From Posidonia oceanica (lineage: Eukaryota; Streptophyta; Magnoliopsida; Alismatales; Posidoniaceae): DNA of 64,000 nt. Within the stretch, counting starts at the first letter, position 1. Every line of letters begins with the position of its first letter. The stretch covers positions 4,219,001-4,283,000 of the forward strand of contig JAZBRS010000013.1 of NCBI GenBank assembly GCA_037176725.1, in the 5' to 3' direction. A model generated the notes under the pieces. It worked only from the letters and a program-made list of their open reading frames with translations, did no database searches and was not told the origin of the DNA. Shown in pieces: positions 20,916-32,765 of the stretch. The position numbers and the translations under genes were made by a program.

Positions 20916-22222
20916 CACTGACCTAGAGCGTGTGAGAACAGGGCTGCGACGAGTATTCAAGCGGTGCTTCCTAAGAGGAGCTATCGTCGCAAGTGCGGAT
21001 AGCTCGGAAGGGGAATGGTCGCGAACTAAGTCGCAAAAGGGCGTCAACGAGGGTCGATACTCGAGTTCTGGCAACGGGAAACTCGCTTACCGATCACGCT
21101 GACACAACAGAAGGAAATTAGGGTTAGAAACTAAAAGATGAATGCAAATGAGTTAGTTAAGTGGCGTGAATGATATGCATGCTTTCTAGTATGCCCCCTT
21201 TACCTAACTAGTGTTTCCTAGCAAGGTTGTCTACTCCGGGTATCCCTGGATGTACGGGTCACCGACTCAGGTCAGAAAAAGTAGGTCCCCTGTCTAACTC
21301 CCGGCCCAAAGCTCAGGTAATGACAGGGTGGTGCGTTAGTGGCCTCTACCCCGCCAAAGCGTGGGTGGTACCCTCTACTAACACCGACACGACCCCCGGA
21401 CAAGGAGGGGACGGACCAACCAACTTATGCCACACCCAAAGCAGTGGAACAAGAGGCCGGAACCGTCCTTCGCAGACTAGTAGGTGGACTCAGAGGAGAA
21501 GAATGCATGCCCTATATGATGCTTATGCAAAATGATTAGAGTTTTTTATCTTGCATATTTTATTAACCAAAGGGAGTGAAGGATTGTTTGTAGTCTCTAG
21601 TTGCCCCTAGAAGTTCTTTTTACTTGCATCTTTTAGTTAACCATGGGGGAAGCAGACAAGTCTCTACTATCCTAAGCATGGCAAGTGCAAAAGGGAAGAA
21701 AATCAGTCAAAATGGCAAGCAACCATCATTCAGCACAACAAAAGGCATGTTCATGGCATGTGCGAGTGTTTGTGGGCATGATGGTGAAAAAGAAACATTC
21801 ATCAAGTCAAAAAGCATGTAAGCATAGCATGTGCGTGTGTAGTGGCATAGCAAGGGTGTAAAAGAAGCATTCAACATCCAAAAAGCATGTATTTTAGCCA
21901 AACAAAGTGTGTAGACATGTAATGTGCGAGAATTAAAGCAGTAATAAGCAAGTAAGGTAAAGCAAGGTAAAAGCAGGCTGTAAAGGAAATAAGAGCACAA
22001 GCAAGGCAGTAAGTAAATAAACAAGCAAAGGAGCAAAGCCAGGCAGAAGAAAGCGCAAATCGAGACAAAAGAGGTGCAAAACCTAAGCAAAGTAGCCAGA
22101 AAGCGACTCGCTAGGAGTTTGCACAGAAAAGCGAACAAAACAGGCGAAGAAGGCACACAAGGCAGACAAAACTGCAAAACAAGCGAGCGAAAAGCCGGAA
22201 ACGAAAGCCGGAGTCTAGTCTA
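20916..22222 (-). other. Leader of element A with conserved non-coding block
   Basis: Untranslated leader between primer site and gag. The part near 21225-21500 is closely matched by the leader of element B at about 33370-33600, with shared words such as GGTCGTGTCGGTG and AGGGTACCACCCA, although the two elements are otherwise well diverged. The part 21530-22220 is A-rich with AAGCATGT-type words. No ORF1 of the Ogre type is present. Confidence 0.65.
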
Positions 22223-22241
22223 GTCCCCAGCAGAGTCGCCA
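22223..22241 (-). other. Primer binding site of element A (tRNA-Arg type)
   Basis: One base after the LTR end, the minus strand reads TGGCGACTCTGCTGGGGAC. From memory the 3' end of plant tRNA-Arg(ACG) plus CCA would pair with TGGCGACTCC(A/G)CTGGGGA, so at most one or two mismatches. Ogre-type elements are known to use tRNA-Arg. Confidence 0.8.
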
Positions 22242-22242
22242 C

Positions 22243-25200
22243 TGTAGCGATCCCGATCGGAATCAGGCTCGCTATATTCCAGCGGCGATTGAGATCCGAG
22301 GAAGAGGCTCAACTCGAAAACACTTGAAATCGAGGAGAAAAAGGAAAGATAAGACAAATCAGAGTCGCCACCACGTCTATTAACGGAAGACGAGGAAAAC
22401 CGGGGAAATGCGCGAATTAACGTGCAAAACCGAGCAAGAAATGCAAAGCAAAGCAATGCAAAGGAAAATGAATGCAAACAAATGCAAATGAGATGACTCT
22501 AGCCTAGGATAAAGGCAGTATGGTCATTGCGGGCCAAAAGACAGGGTAAGGACTCCTGTTACGTGCGGGGAAGGTGTTAGGCACCCCCGACACGCCCGAA
22601 AATCGGTCTTTCTAGGCTTACGCTCGCATACGCAGGGAAATGCAGGATTGAATGCCTATGTGCCTATAAATGCCTGAATGAATGCTCGAGGTGTGCTCTA
22701 AGTGATGAAAGACACTGCAAGGAAGTAAACGTGCTCTCTAAGTGCTCAGCTGCGCTGTCCGTGTTCCGAATTAGGCGAAACCTAGCTCGTGAGAACTCCA
22801 GACAGTAAGCATCACAGCCCTATATGCAAATGCAGGCGAGAAAACAAAACAGCGAGAAAACCATGCAATGCGATTGACATGCAAGGGAAAACGGCGTAAA
22901 ACACGCAAAACAAGGCGAGAAAAGAGCAACGCACGCAAAACGATGCCAAAGCAAAGGCGGGCACGCGGAACGGTGCCAAAACAGCGAAGCAAAAACCTCG
23001 GAAAAGCTATGCAAATGCAAGAATGCAGAAAGAGATTAGAAAAGGCCAAAGGGGAGTCAAAACAACGTGTGTGTAAGAACAGACGTCGTTTAGGACCACT
23101 CAGAGTAGGTGTGAAGACCTACGGAGGGGAGAGTGGGCAAACGGAGGGATTACCACCTCTTAGCGACTGTTTCCCACTAAACCGTTCCACGGTGTGTCTC
23201 GCATGCTGCCCAAAGCTCGCGATGCGATCGGATCGTGGAAAAGGGGGAAAAAAGTCACATTGCGTGGCAAATCCAAGGAAAACTCAACACGGAACACACA
23301 GGGGTACGCGAAACGGGGATTTGGAGATAGAAGCAGAAAGGGGAGGCCCTATTCTACATGCTCAAAGAGACAGAAAGCGAAAACAAGGAAAACTGTGCAA
23401 ATGGCATGCAAATGAATGCAATGTAGGTGTTCAGGAGGACATACCTGGAGATCCGGGAGCCTGATCTGAAATCTGTCTGGTCCATGCTGAAGAACGCTTC
23501 GCTGCGGTCGCCTGGGCAGCTTACTTGAGAAGATCCAACGGCCGGATTGAAAGATATCGCGACTTCAAGGCAGAAGGGCCAGAACAGGGGAGAAGAACAG
23601 ATCTAGGTGTTCAGGAGGTCCTAGGGATGTGCAAAGGTTCTCCCAAGTGAAAGGGAGCTAGAAGTGCTTGGTGTGTGCAAGATGATGCTAAAATGCAAGA
23701 CTAGATGAGTGCAGGATGCATGCAAAAGCAAGAAAAAGCAATGATAAGAAACTGGGAAAAGCCAGGAGTTTCGAAGGCATTTTTAAAAAAGAAAAGGGGC
23801 TAAAATGCAAATTTTCCAGGAAACAGGGGTTCACAGGAAAGGTTTTTGAAAACGGGGGAAGACAGAGGTCTATTTGGCAAAAAACTAGGCTCAGAAAGTT
23901 GTTTTGAAAAGAGGGTGTGCTTTAGGAGAGGTTTTGAAAACAGAAAGGGGTCAGAAAGCAATTTCAAGAAAACTGGAGTCTAAAATGCAATTTTTCCAGA
24001 AAACAAGGTTCCAAGGAGTCTGGGAATACTAGTGGAGGGTCTGTGTGCAATTTAGTAGGCATAGGAGCTAGAATGCAACCTAGGGGCAAAATGGTCTTTT
24101 CACATGATTTTTTAAAACATGCAAGGACCTAGGTGTGATTTTGAAATCATGCAGGGGCTAAAAATGCAATTTAGTATGGAAAACATGTTCTGAAAATTAA
24201 ATAACAGGACCACAGTGCAATTTTTGGAAAATACAGGGTTAAAAATGCAATATAATAAGCTAAAATGCATGCAGCACAGTTACTGTCCATTTAAAATGGA
24301 CCTAACTGCAAATATGATAAAGCAGAGGGGCAAATATGCAATGCAGTATGCAAAAATAAAAAATAAATCCTAAGTTGCTACAGTGCATGGGACTTAAATG
24401 CAAAAATAAAAACATGCAGGGGGCCAGGATGCAATGCAGTATGGTAAAGTTAATGCATTTAAATGAAATGATTTAGTGCAGGACTTACATGCAAAAAACG
24501 AAAACAGAGGGGCTAAAATGCAAAATAATATAACAGCACAGCACAGTAAATGGACCACATTGCAAATACTGAAAAACATAAACAGATCATGCAATTTAGC
24601 AAAGTATTTAATTAAAAACCAAGCAGAATAAATGAAATAAGGACTGGAATGTAAAAATGAAAAAACTTAGGACAGATATGCAATATTTACTTAAAAACTT
24701 TAGCTAGAATAAAATAAATGCACAGTAACTGGTCGACGGCGACGAGTACTGTAGCAGAACGCCGGCAGTACTCGTGGCCGCCGACAAGGGAGGCTGAGGA
24801 GGCGCGGGAGGGCGGAGAGCGACGTCGGCGATCGTCCGGAGCTCTGGGAACGGTCCGGAGCTTGCTCTGTTGGCCAGAGTGTCCGGAGGAAGAGCAGCCG
24901 GCGCCGGAGAAGGAGGCCTGTCCGGCGAGCTGTTGTGGCGTCCAGGAGGCTCGGAGCTTGGTTCTGACTGGCGGAGAAGCAGTAGGAGGAGGAGAGAGAG
25001 GGGGGAAGCGAGTGGTACCTGTGTTCGTGTCCGGAAGGCGCTCCCAACCTCGGCAGTGTCGGAGGTGGCCGGAGCTCGTCGTCCGGTTGCTGCAGAGGAT
25101 GCTGGTGGCTCGCGGTGGTCCGGACGTCCTCAGGAGGTGCTTCTGGTGCTTCCTGAACGATCGGACGCGAGCTTCGGAGCTCGGGTGAAGAGTTGGCTTT

Positions 25201-27879
25201 TTTGGGTTGTCAGATTGCCGCCGAAGGCGGGGGGAGAGTGTTGCTGCTCGTCCGGTGGAGTGGAGCCCTCCGGGAGGAAGCTGGAGGTCTGAGGAACGAA
25301 GCTGGATGGCTAGCTTGGTCTTCTGGAGAGTACGGAGGGAGTTTGAGAGTTGGGTCGATTTTTGGTCTGAGGGAGACTTAGGTGTTTGTGGTGGAGTTTG
25401 GAAGCTGTGGGGGACGACCGGGCTTGAGGTCTGGCGCTCTGGAAAGGTGATGGTTGAGTGAATCTCTGGGTGGATTTTGGGAGGAAGCGGTGAGCTATGG
25501 TGGAGGGAATTGCTGAATGGATTGTGCTGGCTTTGCAGGTGGTGTTCAGAAGAGATTTTAGTGGTTTCAGGTGGTGGAAAGGCAGTGGGATGGTGGAAGC
25601 GGATGGCCGGTTGTTGGGTGAACTTGGGGGAGCAAATGGGAGAAGGATGGAGGCTTGAAGCGGGTTTGGATTATTGGAAAAGGTGGAGATGGTTCTGCTG
25701 TGGATTTCAGAAGAGAAAGGAGGGATTTGGGTAGAGGATGCTAGGGAATTGGAGGGCTCTCTCCGGGGTGCCAAGGTGGCTCTCAGACGCTCTCTTCTTG
25801 CTCTCTCTTTTCTGGAAATGGAGGGTGAAGAGGAAGAGATCAGAGGCTGTTTCAGGTGGAGAGGAGACTCTGGAATGGATTCGGTCCACTCTCTGGTTTC
25901 ACTCTGGGTTTGCTAACTGATCGCCAACTGAAGGTCGACACTCTCTGAAGCTCTCTCCGTCCCGGGAATTGAAGGAAGAATGGAGGATTATATCAGGAGC
26001 TGCTGCTGTTGGGCGCGAGCTGAGGATTTCAAACTCGGCCGGCGATTACTGCAGCGGAGGGGACGGGGCGACCGGCTCCGGATTTGGTGCTGAGATGAGG
26101 AGACGGCGGGCTGCTGTAGAATGACAGGATGGAGCTTTGAATTTGAACGATGGAGGGAAGGCTGTAGCCGCGAGCTCGCGGGGAGAAAAACCGGTGGAGA
26201 AGAACACAGAGGAGGAGAGGAAGAAGAAGGAGGAGAGGGAAGCGGGCCGGACTGCTGCGGGCCGAGAAAAAGAAAGAAAAAAAAGAAAAAAAAGAAGAAA
26301 CGGGCCGGATTGAGCCCAGTAAGGAAAGAAAGAAAGAAAGAAGGAAGAAAGAAAGAAAGGGAAAAGAGGAGAAATAAAATAGGTAAAAATAAACTAAAAA
26401 TAAGTAAAAATATTAGAGGAGTTTTGCTGTAGGTTAGGATTTTAATTAAGATTTTTAATGGTTATTTTGAGTTGATTAATGTGTTTTGGGCTTGATTAGG
26501 GTTTTAGGGCTTTGGTTTTGCTTTTGATTAGTTTTCTCTTGATTAAATGTTTGTTAAACCCTTTTTAAATTGTTTTGAAAATTGTATTTCCCTTGTTGGA
26601 CACTTAGGATGTTAATTAGGATTTTTTAGGATTTATTTTCCCATTAATCAGGACGTTTTTTAGATTTTTAAGTTGTAGTCTTGTTAAGGTTTTTCTTTCT
26701 TAAGTCTTTTAAGTTATGTCTTGATTTTTATTTATTGATTTTTCTTGAAGTTTTTAGTTAGATTTTTCTGGTTTGATAGGGTGTTTTTTAGGCTTTTCAG
26801 ATGTGTTTTTCTTTTCTTTTTTAATTAAGTTTTTTACTTGTTTTTCTTATGTTTATTAGGTTAAGTCTTTTGCCTTCTTTAATTTCTTGTTTTAGTGTTT
26901 GATTTTTTAATTCTTCTTTTTAGGGTTTGTCTTTTAATTCTTCTGATGGGGTTTTTATTTTTGGTGGGTTTTGATTTTATTTTAGCTTTTTGCTTGATTT
27001 TTCAGTGTTTTCTTTTGATTTGTTTTGCATTTTTTAGTTTGCATGTTTGGTTTTTCTTTTTAACTTGATTTAGTTAAGTTTAAGTTGTTAATTGCTTGTT
27101 TAACATTTTTTAGTTGTTTTTCTTAGGATTCTGATTTGCTCCTTTTATGTCTTGAGGTTTTGCAGATTTTTATGGGTTTTTGTGGATTTTTGCAAAAGAG
27201 AGAAAAGGAAAAGAGAAGGAGGAAAGAAATGGAAAAAAGAGGGAGATAAAAAGGGAAAAGATAGGTTGGAGGAAAATGATTTTTAAAAATTCAGAAAAAG
27301 TGTTAAAAATAAAGTAAAAATAGGGATAAGATAGAGGAGGGATAGAAGCACAGAGGGGGCCCACAGCCAGACCAGAAAAAGGATAAAAAAGGGATGAAAA
27401 GAGAGATGATAATCAGGAGAGAGAGAGGAGAGAGAAAATGATAATCCCGGAGAGAGAAAAGGATAATTTGGGTGAAAGAGGGTCTTAATGGTCTTGGAAT
27501 GGGGTGAGAATTGGTGAGTGGGTAGTCTAGGGTTTGAAGTCTTGGGTCTGAAGTTTTGGTCTGATTCTAAGGAGGTTTTGGAGAGGTTTCAAGGTGTAGA
27601 AAAAGGATAATTTCACCTAGATTTTCTAGGGTTTTTGGGAATGGGTCAGGTTTGGAAATTTCTAAGTCTTTGGGTAGGTTTGTTGAGTGGATAGTGGGGG
27701 GTTTTCCTATGGATTTTGGTTAGGTTTTGAGGTTGGGGAGGGGGGTAAAGGTTTAGGTCAAAACAGGCTGATTTTGAAGGGTAGAGAGGAGGATTAGGGT
27801 TAGGGTTTGGTCGGGGTTTGATCCAGCAATCACCAAGAGGGCTCCAAGGGTCCAAGCCTGCCAAGATGGGGTGTCAACA
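22243..27879 (-). repeat. 5' LTR of element A (5637 bp)
   Basis: Direct repeat of 320-5966, next to the primer site, so this is the 5' LTR and would carry the promoter. Differences from the left copy are scattered single substitutions, mostly A/G or C/T, and microsatellite lengths such as the GAAA run near 26330. Confidence 0.93.
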
Positions 27880-27884
27880 CCCAG
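27880..27884. repeat. Target-site duplication of element A, right copy
   Basis: CCCAG follows the closing CA at 27879; the left copy is CCCAA (315-319). Confidence 0.55.
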
Positions 27885-30189
27885 CAGTCCACTGAAGCCT
27901 TCCACTCAGCCTGGGGAGCCACATTTCACCCCCCCACCTCCAGCAGACTCCAGTGCACCCAAAAATTGCATCCTCTTCCGCCGGCCTGCAAGCTTGCGTC
28001 TGAGCATCCAAGAAGCTCCGGAGCATCACCAGGAGTCGGTCCCGACCTTTGCGAGCTGCCGGGAACGCCTGCAACAGCCGGACCACCACCACCGACCTCT
28101 GCTCAAACCTCCTACGTCGGGGGAGCGACTCAGCCGCCGAAACAGGTACCTACCTTCACCCATAGCTTAGATTTCTTCCTCTTCTGCTTCCTGACCCATT
28201 AGATTAGGGTTTCGCCCTGGCGTGCAAAGTCGTCGCTGCCTTGGACCTGTCTTCTCTGGCGAGCTCGCTGCACACGATCGTCGCTCCGGCCCGCTCGTCC
28301 CTCGCCGTCGATCCCCTGAGCTTCGTGGAGGTTCCAGGAGTTCATCCCTGTCCTCCATTTCCGCCGTCGATGCCTCCAACCTCCGGTCTGCTTCCAGAAC
28401 TTCTGCAGAGCTCCGCCGCCTCCTCTGATCCGCTCCAGTGCCCGTCACGGCTCGCTGACCATCCTCCGGACTCCGGGAAGCTCCGGCGCAACTCGCCAGC
28501 CCATCAGCGCCGCCGCAGCGGGTCTCCTTCTCCAACTCACCGACGCAGACGTCTGTTCTCCGTAGCTACAGTAGCTTTAATATTTTATTGCCATTCATTT
28601 GCTTTGCTTTTATTTTTCCTTAACTTATGAATTTTACCATGAAATTGCATTTTCGCCTTGTAGTTCTAGCATTTTACTTTCCAATCCGGCCACAGTTTAA
28701 GATTCATTTAATTCTGAATAAAAACCATATGAAATTGCATAAAAAATCTGTACTTTCCTTTATTTGCATGTTAGTCCAACTGTAGTTAAAAAACTTTAGT
28801 TTTCTTTTATTTTTAGCCCTGCCTGTTATTTTTATTACATCCTAGTCCTCTACAGTTACAGCTTTTTTAGTTTTATTTAGTTCCAGCCCAGTTATTTATT
28901 TTATTTGCATGTTGATCCTGCTCTAGTTCAAATACTTTTCTGTTTCTTATTTTCCAATCCAGCAATTATTTTATTTTGCATCTAGGTCCTGTGGTTGTAA
29001 AATGTCATTTAAATGCCTCTTTTTATCTTATTACATTGCTTTTTAGTTCTCCTGTTTATTTTATTTGCAAGTCAGTCCTCTGTTTAGTTGATTAATTCAT
29101 TTAATTACTTATTTTACCATATTGCATTGCACTTTTATCCTATCTTATTTTATTTTTGCTATTTGGTCCTCTGCATGCATGCACAGCATCATTTAATTGC
29201 ATTTTTTCCTTATTAAATTGCATTTTAGCCCTTGCATGTTTTTAAATTGCATTTCAGTCCTCTGCATGTTTAGAAAAATCATTTAATTGCATCTTTACCA
29301 TATTAAATTGCATTTCAGACCTTGCATTTTATTTTATTTGCATCCAGACCCTCAAGTTTTCAAAAACATTGCATATAGGCCCCTAACTTTTCAAAAACAT
29401 TGCATATAGGTCCCTAACTTTTCAAAATCATCACACTTACGTCCTTTTTTGCATTTTTGCATGCATTGCACCCATGCATCACTGTATTTAGCATTTTTGC
29501 ACACTTTTAAACACTTTTAGCTCCCATGTATGTGGGAGGACCTATTCTGCACACCCCTAGGACCCCTTTTACACTTAGATCCCTTCTTCTCCCATGGCCC
29601 TTGAGCCTTCTGCCTTGAAGCCTAGATATCTTCCGATCAGACCGCCGGATCTTCGCAACCAAGTTACCTGGACCACCCCGGTGGAGCGGACTCCAATGCT
29701 GACCAAGTTTGTCTCAGATCAGGCCTCAGATCTCCAAGGTAAGTCCTTCTGAACTCCTGCACAGTACTCCATTGCATATCATTTGCATTGCATGCATTGT
29801 TTTTACATCGTGTTTTCCAAGCATGTAGATTAGGACTTCCTCTTCTTACCTGTCAACTCTACCTCCCCTTTTCACGTACTCTTAGTGTCTTTGGGTTGAG
29901 TTTCCCCTGGATTCACTACTAATTACGACCTTCTTTCCCCTTTGCCACGATCCGATTGCACCGTGAGCTTTTGGCAGCGTGCAAGACACATCGTGAGACA
30001 GTTTAGTGGGAAACAATCACAGGATAGTGGTGATCCCTCTGCTTGCCTTCTTTCCCCCTTGTAGGTCTTCACACCTGCATTGCTTGGTCTATAAGCTGTG
30101 TTTGTTCTCACACTTACACCGCTTGCCTCCCCTTACTTATCTTGCTCTCCCCCCTTTTGCATGTTTTTACATCTGCATTGCATGGCTTT

Positions 30190-30565
30190 TACGATGTTTT
30201 ACCCACTTTGTTTCTTGCACCGTTTTGCGTGCTCGCTATGTTTCTTGCACCGTTTCATGTGCCTGCTTTGTTTCTTGCACTGTTTTACGTGCCTGCTTTG
30301 TTTCTTGCACCGTTTCGCGTGCCTGTTTTGTTTCTTGCACCGTTTCGCGTGCCCGCTCTGTTTCTTGCACCGTTTTGCATGCTCGCTTTGTTTCTTGCAC
30401 CGTTTTGCATGCTGGCTTTGTTTCTTACACCGTTTTGCATGCCTGCTTTGTTTCTTACACCGTTTTGCGTGCCTGCTTTGTTTCTCGCACTATTTTGCAC
30501 GCTCGCTTTGTTTCTTGCACCGTTTTGAGTGCCGACCTTCGTTTCTCGCACCATTTTGCTTGTTT
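30190..30565 (+). repeat. 30-bp tandem array in LTR B
   Basis: About 12 copies of a 30-bp unit with TTTCTTGCACCGTTTTGCGT. Because 30 is a multiple of three, all plus frames stay open and give Leu/Cys/Phe-rich ORFs. LTR A (about 1000-1080) and LTR C (about 39180-39350) have a few diverged copies of the same unit. Confidence 0.9.
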
Positions 30566-31282
30566 ACTGTTGTTTTCTCTTGCATGTCGCTCGCATTGCC
30601 TGGTTTTACCGATATTTTGTTTTATCGCCTGCATTTACATATACGCCAGTGATGCTTATTGCCTGGAGTTCTCACAGACCAGGGTTCGCTTGGTTCGGAA
30701 CACAGACAGCGTTGCTGAGCACTTAGATTGCACATTTAATTCTTTGCACGCATTCCATCACTTAAAGCACATCAATGAGCATCTAATTAGGCATTCATGG
30801 CACTTAGGCATTCAAAGTCTGCATTTCCCTGTGTATGCGAGTGTAAGCCTAGAAAGACCGATTCTTGGGCGTGTCCAGGGTGCCTAACACCTTCCCCGCA
30901 CGTAACAGGAGTCCTTGCCCTTTCTCTTGGCCCGTAATGACCATATTGCCCTTATCCTAGGCATGAGTCACATCATTTGCATTCCATTGCATCTCATTTC
31001 ATTTGCATTGCACTGCATTGCATCTTTTGCTTGGTTTTGCGTGTTTATTCACTCATTTCCCCGATTTTCCTTGTCTCCCGACTTAATAGACACAGTGGCG
31101 ACTCTGATTTGTCTTATCTTCTTCTTTTCTTTCCTTTTTTCCCCTTTTTTAAGTATTTTCGAGTTAAGTCTTCCTTCTCGGACACAGCCGCTAATAATGA
31201 ACCTGATTCTGATCAGTGCACGCAAGCTTTGGCAGTGTGCATGGACGATCTGAACACTGGGATTACTACACGTTGCTGTTTA

Positions 31283-32745
31283 GCCCAATAACTTATTTTA
31301 TCTGCATTTAAGTCCTCCATGCATTTAAATGTCATTTAAATTGCATTTTAAAACCATATTGCATTCCATTAGAGCCCAACAGTTTTCCTGAATTGCATGT
31401 CAATCCCCATTGTCTACTATTGCTTGCTTGCATACCTGTTTTGCATTGTACTTAGGCCCTGCATGTTTTTGAAAACTGCATTTAGGTCCTTTCTTGTATT
31501 ATTGGATGCATATCTTGCCATTAATGTTGCATTCAGCCATTACTTGCATATTGCTCTGCTGCATCCTCATTTTTGCATGCATTTGCCATGTTGCATTGCA
31601 TTTTTGCCATGTTTTTGCATGTAGAACCCTGTAGTTCTTTTAATTGCACTTAGGTCCCTACATTTGCATTCTTGCATGCATTGCACTCCCATGTCATTGC
31701 ATACTACACTCTTGCATCATTTTGAGCATTCTTAGCTCCCTTGCATGTAGGATACCCTACATTGCACACACGTAGGGGTAATTTGCACTTAGACCCTCAT
31801 TTAGACCACTTTTTCTGGCCCTTGAGCCTTCTGACTTGAAACCTAAATAACTTTTGATCGGACCGTTGGATCTTCACGATCTAACTATCCAGGTCTTCCT
31901 GGTTAGATGATCTTCCATTCCAACCAAAGTTATCTCAGATCAGGCCTCAGATCCTCAAGATAAGCCCATCTAAATCACTGCATAGCACTCATTGCCTAAT
32001 CATTTGCATTGCATGCATCGTTTTCGAGATCTGTCTTCTCGTGCATATAGATTAGGCTTTATCGCTCCTGCTTTCATTTTCCATGTTGCATGCCACTTTG
32101 CATTTGCATGGTTTACCGCTGCTTTGTTTTATCGCCTGCATTTGCATTTAAGGCAGTGATGCTTACTATCTGGAGTTCTTACGAACCAAGGCTTGCCCGT
32201 TCGGAACGCTGACAGCGCTGCTGAGCACATAGATTGCACGTTTAATTCCCTGCACACATTTCAGCACTCAGAGCATTCATTTGAGCATGTAATTAAGCAT
32301 TCATGGCATTTAGGCATTCACATCATGCATCTTCCAGCATATGCGAGCGTTAAGTCTAGAAAGACCGATTCTCGGACGTATCGGGGGTGCCTAACACCTT
32401 CCTCGTGCGTAACAAGAGTCGTTGCCCTTTCTCTTGGCATGTAATGACCATATCGCCCTTATCCTAGGCATGAGTCACATTTGCATAGCATTTGCATTCT
32501 TTTCTCTTTCTTTCTTTCTCTTTTGCATGATTTCTCATGCTTTCCCTGGTTTTCCTTGTCTCCCGATTTAATAGACACAGTGGCGACTCTGATTTAGTCT
32601 TATCTTTATTTTTTTCCTCTCTTTCTAGCGTTTCTGAGTAGAGTATCCCTCCTCGGGTCCTACCGCTAATAGTGAACCTAATTCCGATCGGTGCACGCGA
32701 GCTTTGGCATCGTGCATGGACGATCCGAATTTCGGGATTACTACA
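31283..32745 (+). repeat. Second copy of the 3' part of LTR B
   Basis: This stretch repeats, with clear divergence, the LTR segment that starts near 28886 and ends at 31270. Matching blocks include CTGGCCCTTGAGCCTTCTG (29595 and 31815), TCTCAGATCAGGCCTCAGAT and both terminal GGATTACTACA ends. It is either an internal tandem duplication of the LTR or the remnant of an adjacent older LTR. Confidence 0.75.
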
Positions 32746-32746
32746 G

Positions 32747-32765
32747 TAGCGACTCCACTAGGGAT
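32747..32765 (+). other. Primer binding site of element B (degenerate tRNA-Arg type)
   Basis: One base after the LTR end, the sequence reads TAGCGACTCCACTAGGGAT. It matches the expected tRNA-Arg primer complement except for two G-to-A changes. Position and spacing are as in element A. Confidence 0.75.

Larger units (their letters stand above)
320..27879 (-). mobile_element. Element A: giant Tat/Ogre-type Ty3-gypsy LTR retrotransposon, nearly complete
   Basis: The element is 27,560 bp and reads right to left. It is bounded by two 5.64-kb direct repeats starting TGTTGACACCCC and ending GATCGCTACA in element orientation. The internal region (5967-22242, 16.3 kb) has a primer site next to the right LTR, a polypurine tract next to the left LTR, and between them gag, protease, RT-RNase H-archaeal-type RNase H-integrase and an extra PMD-like ORF. 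Two RNase H domains and a tRNA-Arg-like primer site are marks of the Tat lineage that includes Ogre. By eye the LTRs differ at about 35-45 positions, mostly transitions, plus microsatellite length changes, so the insertion is young. Three in-frame stops suggest this copy is not autonomous unless they are read through. It is inserted in the LTR of element B. Confidence 0.93.
27880..32745 (+). repeat. LTR B, main part (5' LTR of element B)
   Basis: Continues the LTR interrupted at 319. It is homologous in plus orientation to LTR A: a GC-rich part (27880-28560) ends in a donor-like ACAGGTACC shared with A, followed by a T-rich part with TTTTATTTGCAT words (28560-29500). The conserved block near 30655-30985 contains CCTAACACCTTCCCCGCACG, and the end GGGATTACTACA lies at 31259-31270 and again at 32734-32745. 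The second end adjoins the primer site. Short plus-strand ORFs inside (30006-30887 and others) follow a 30-bp repeat and are not genes. Confidence 0.8.

Noticed and set aside
30006..30887. 293-codon plus ORF in LTR B
   Set aside because: Driven by the 30-bp tandem repeat; three frames are open in parallel.
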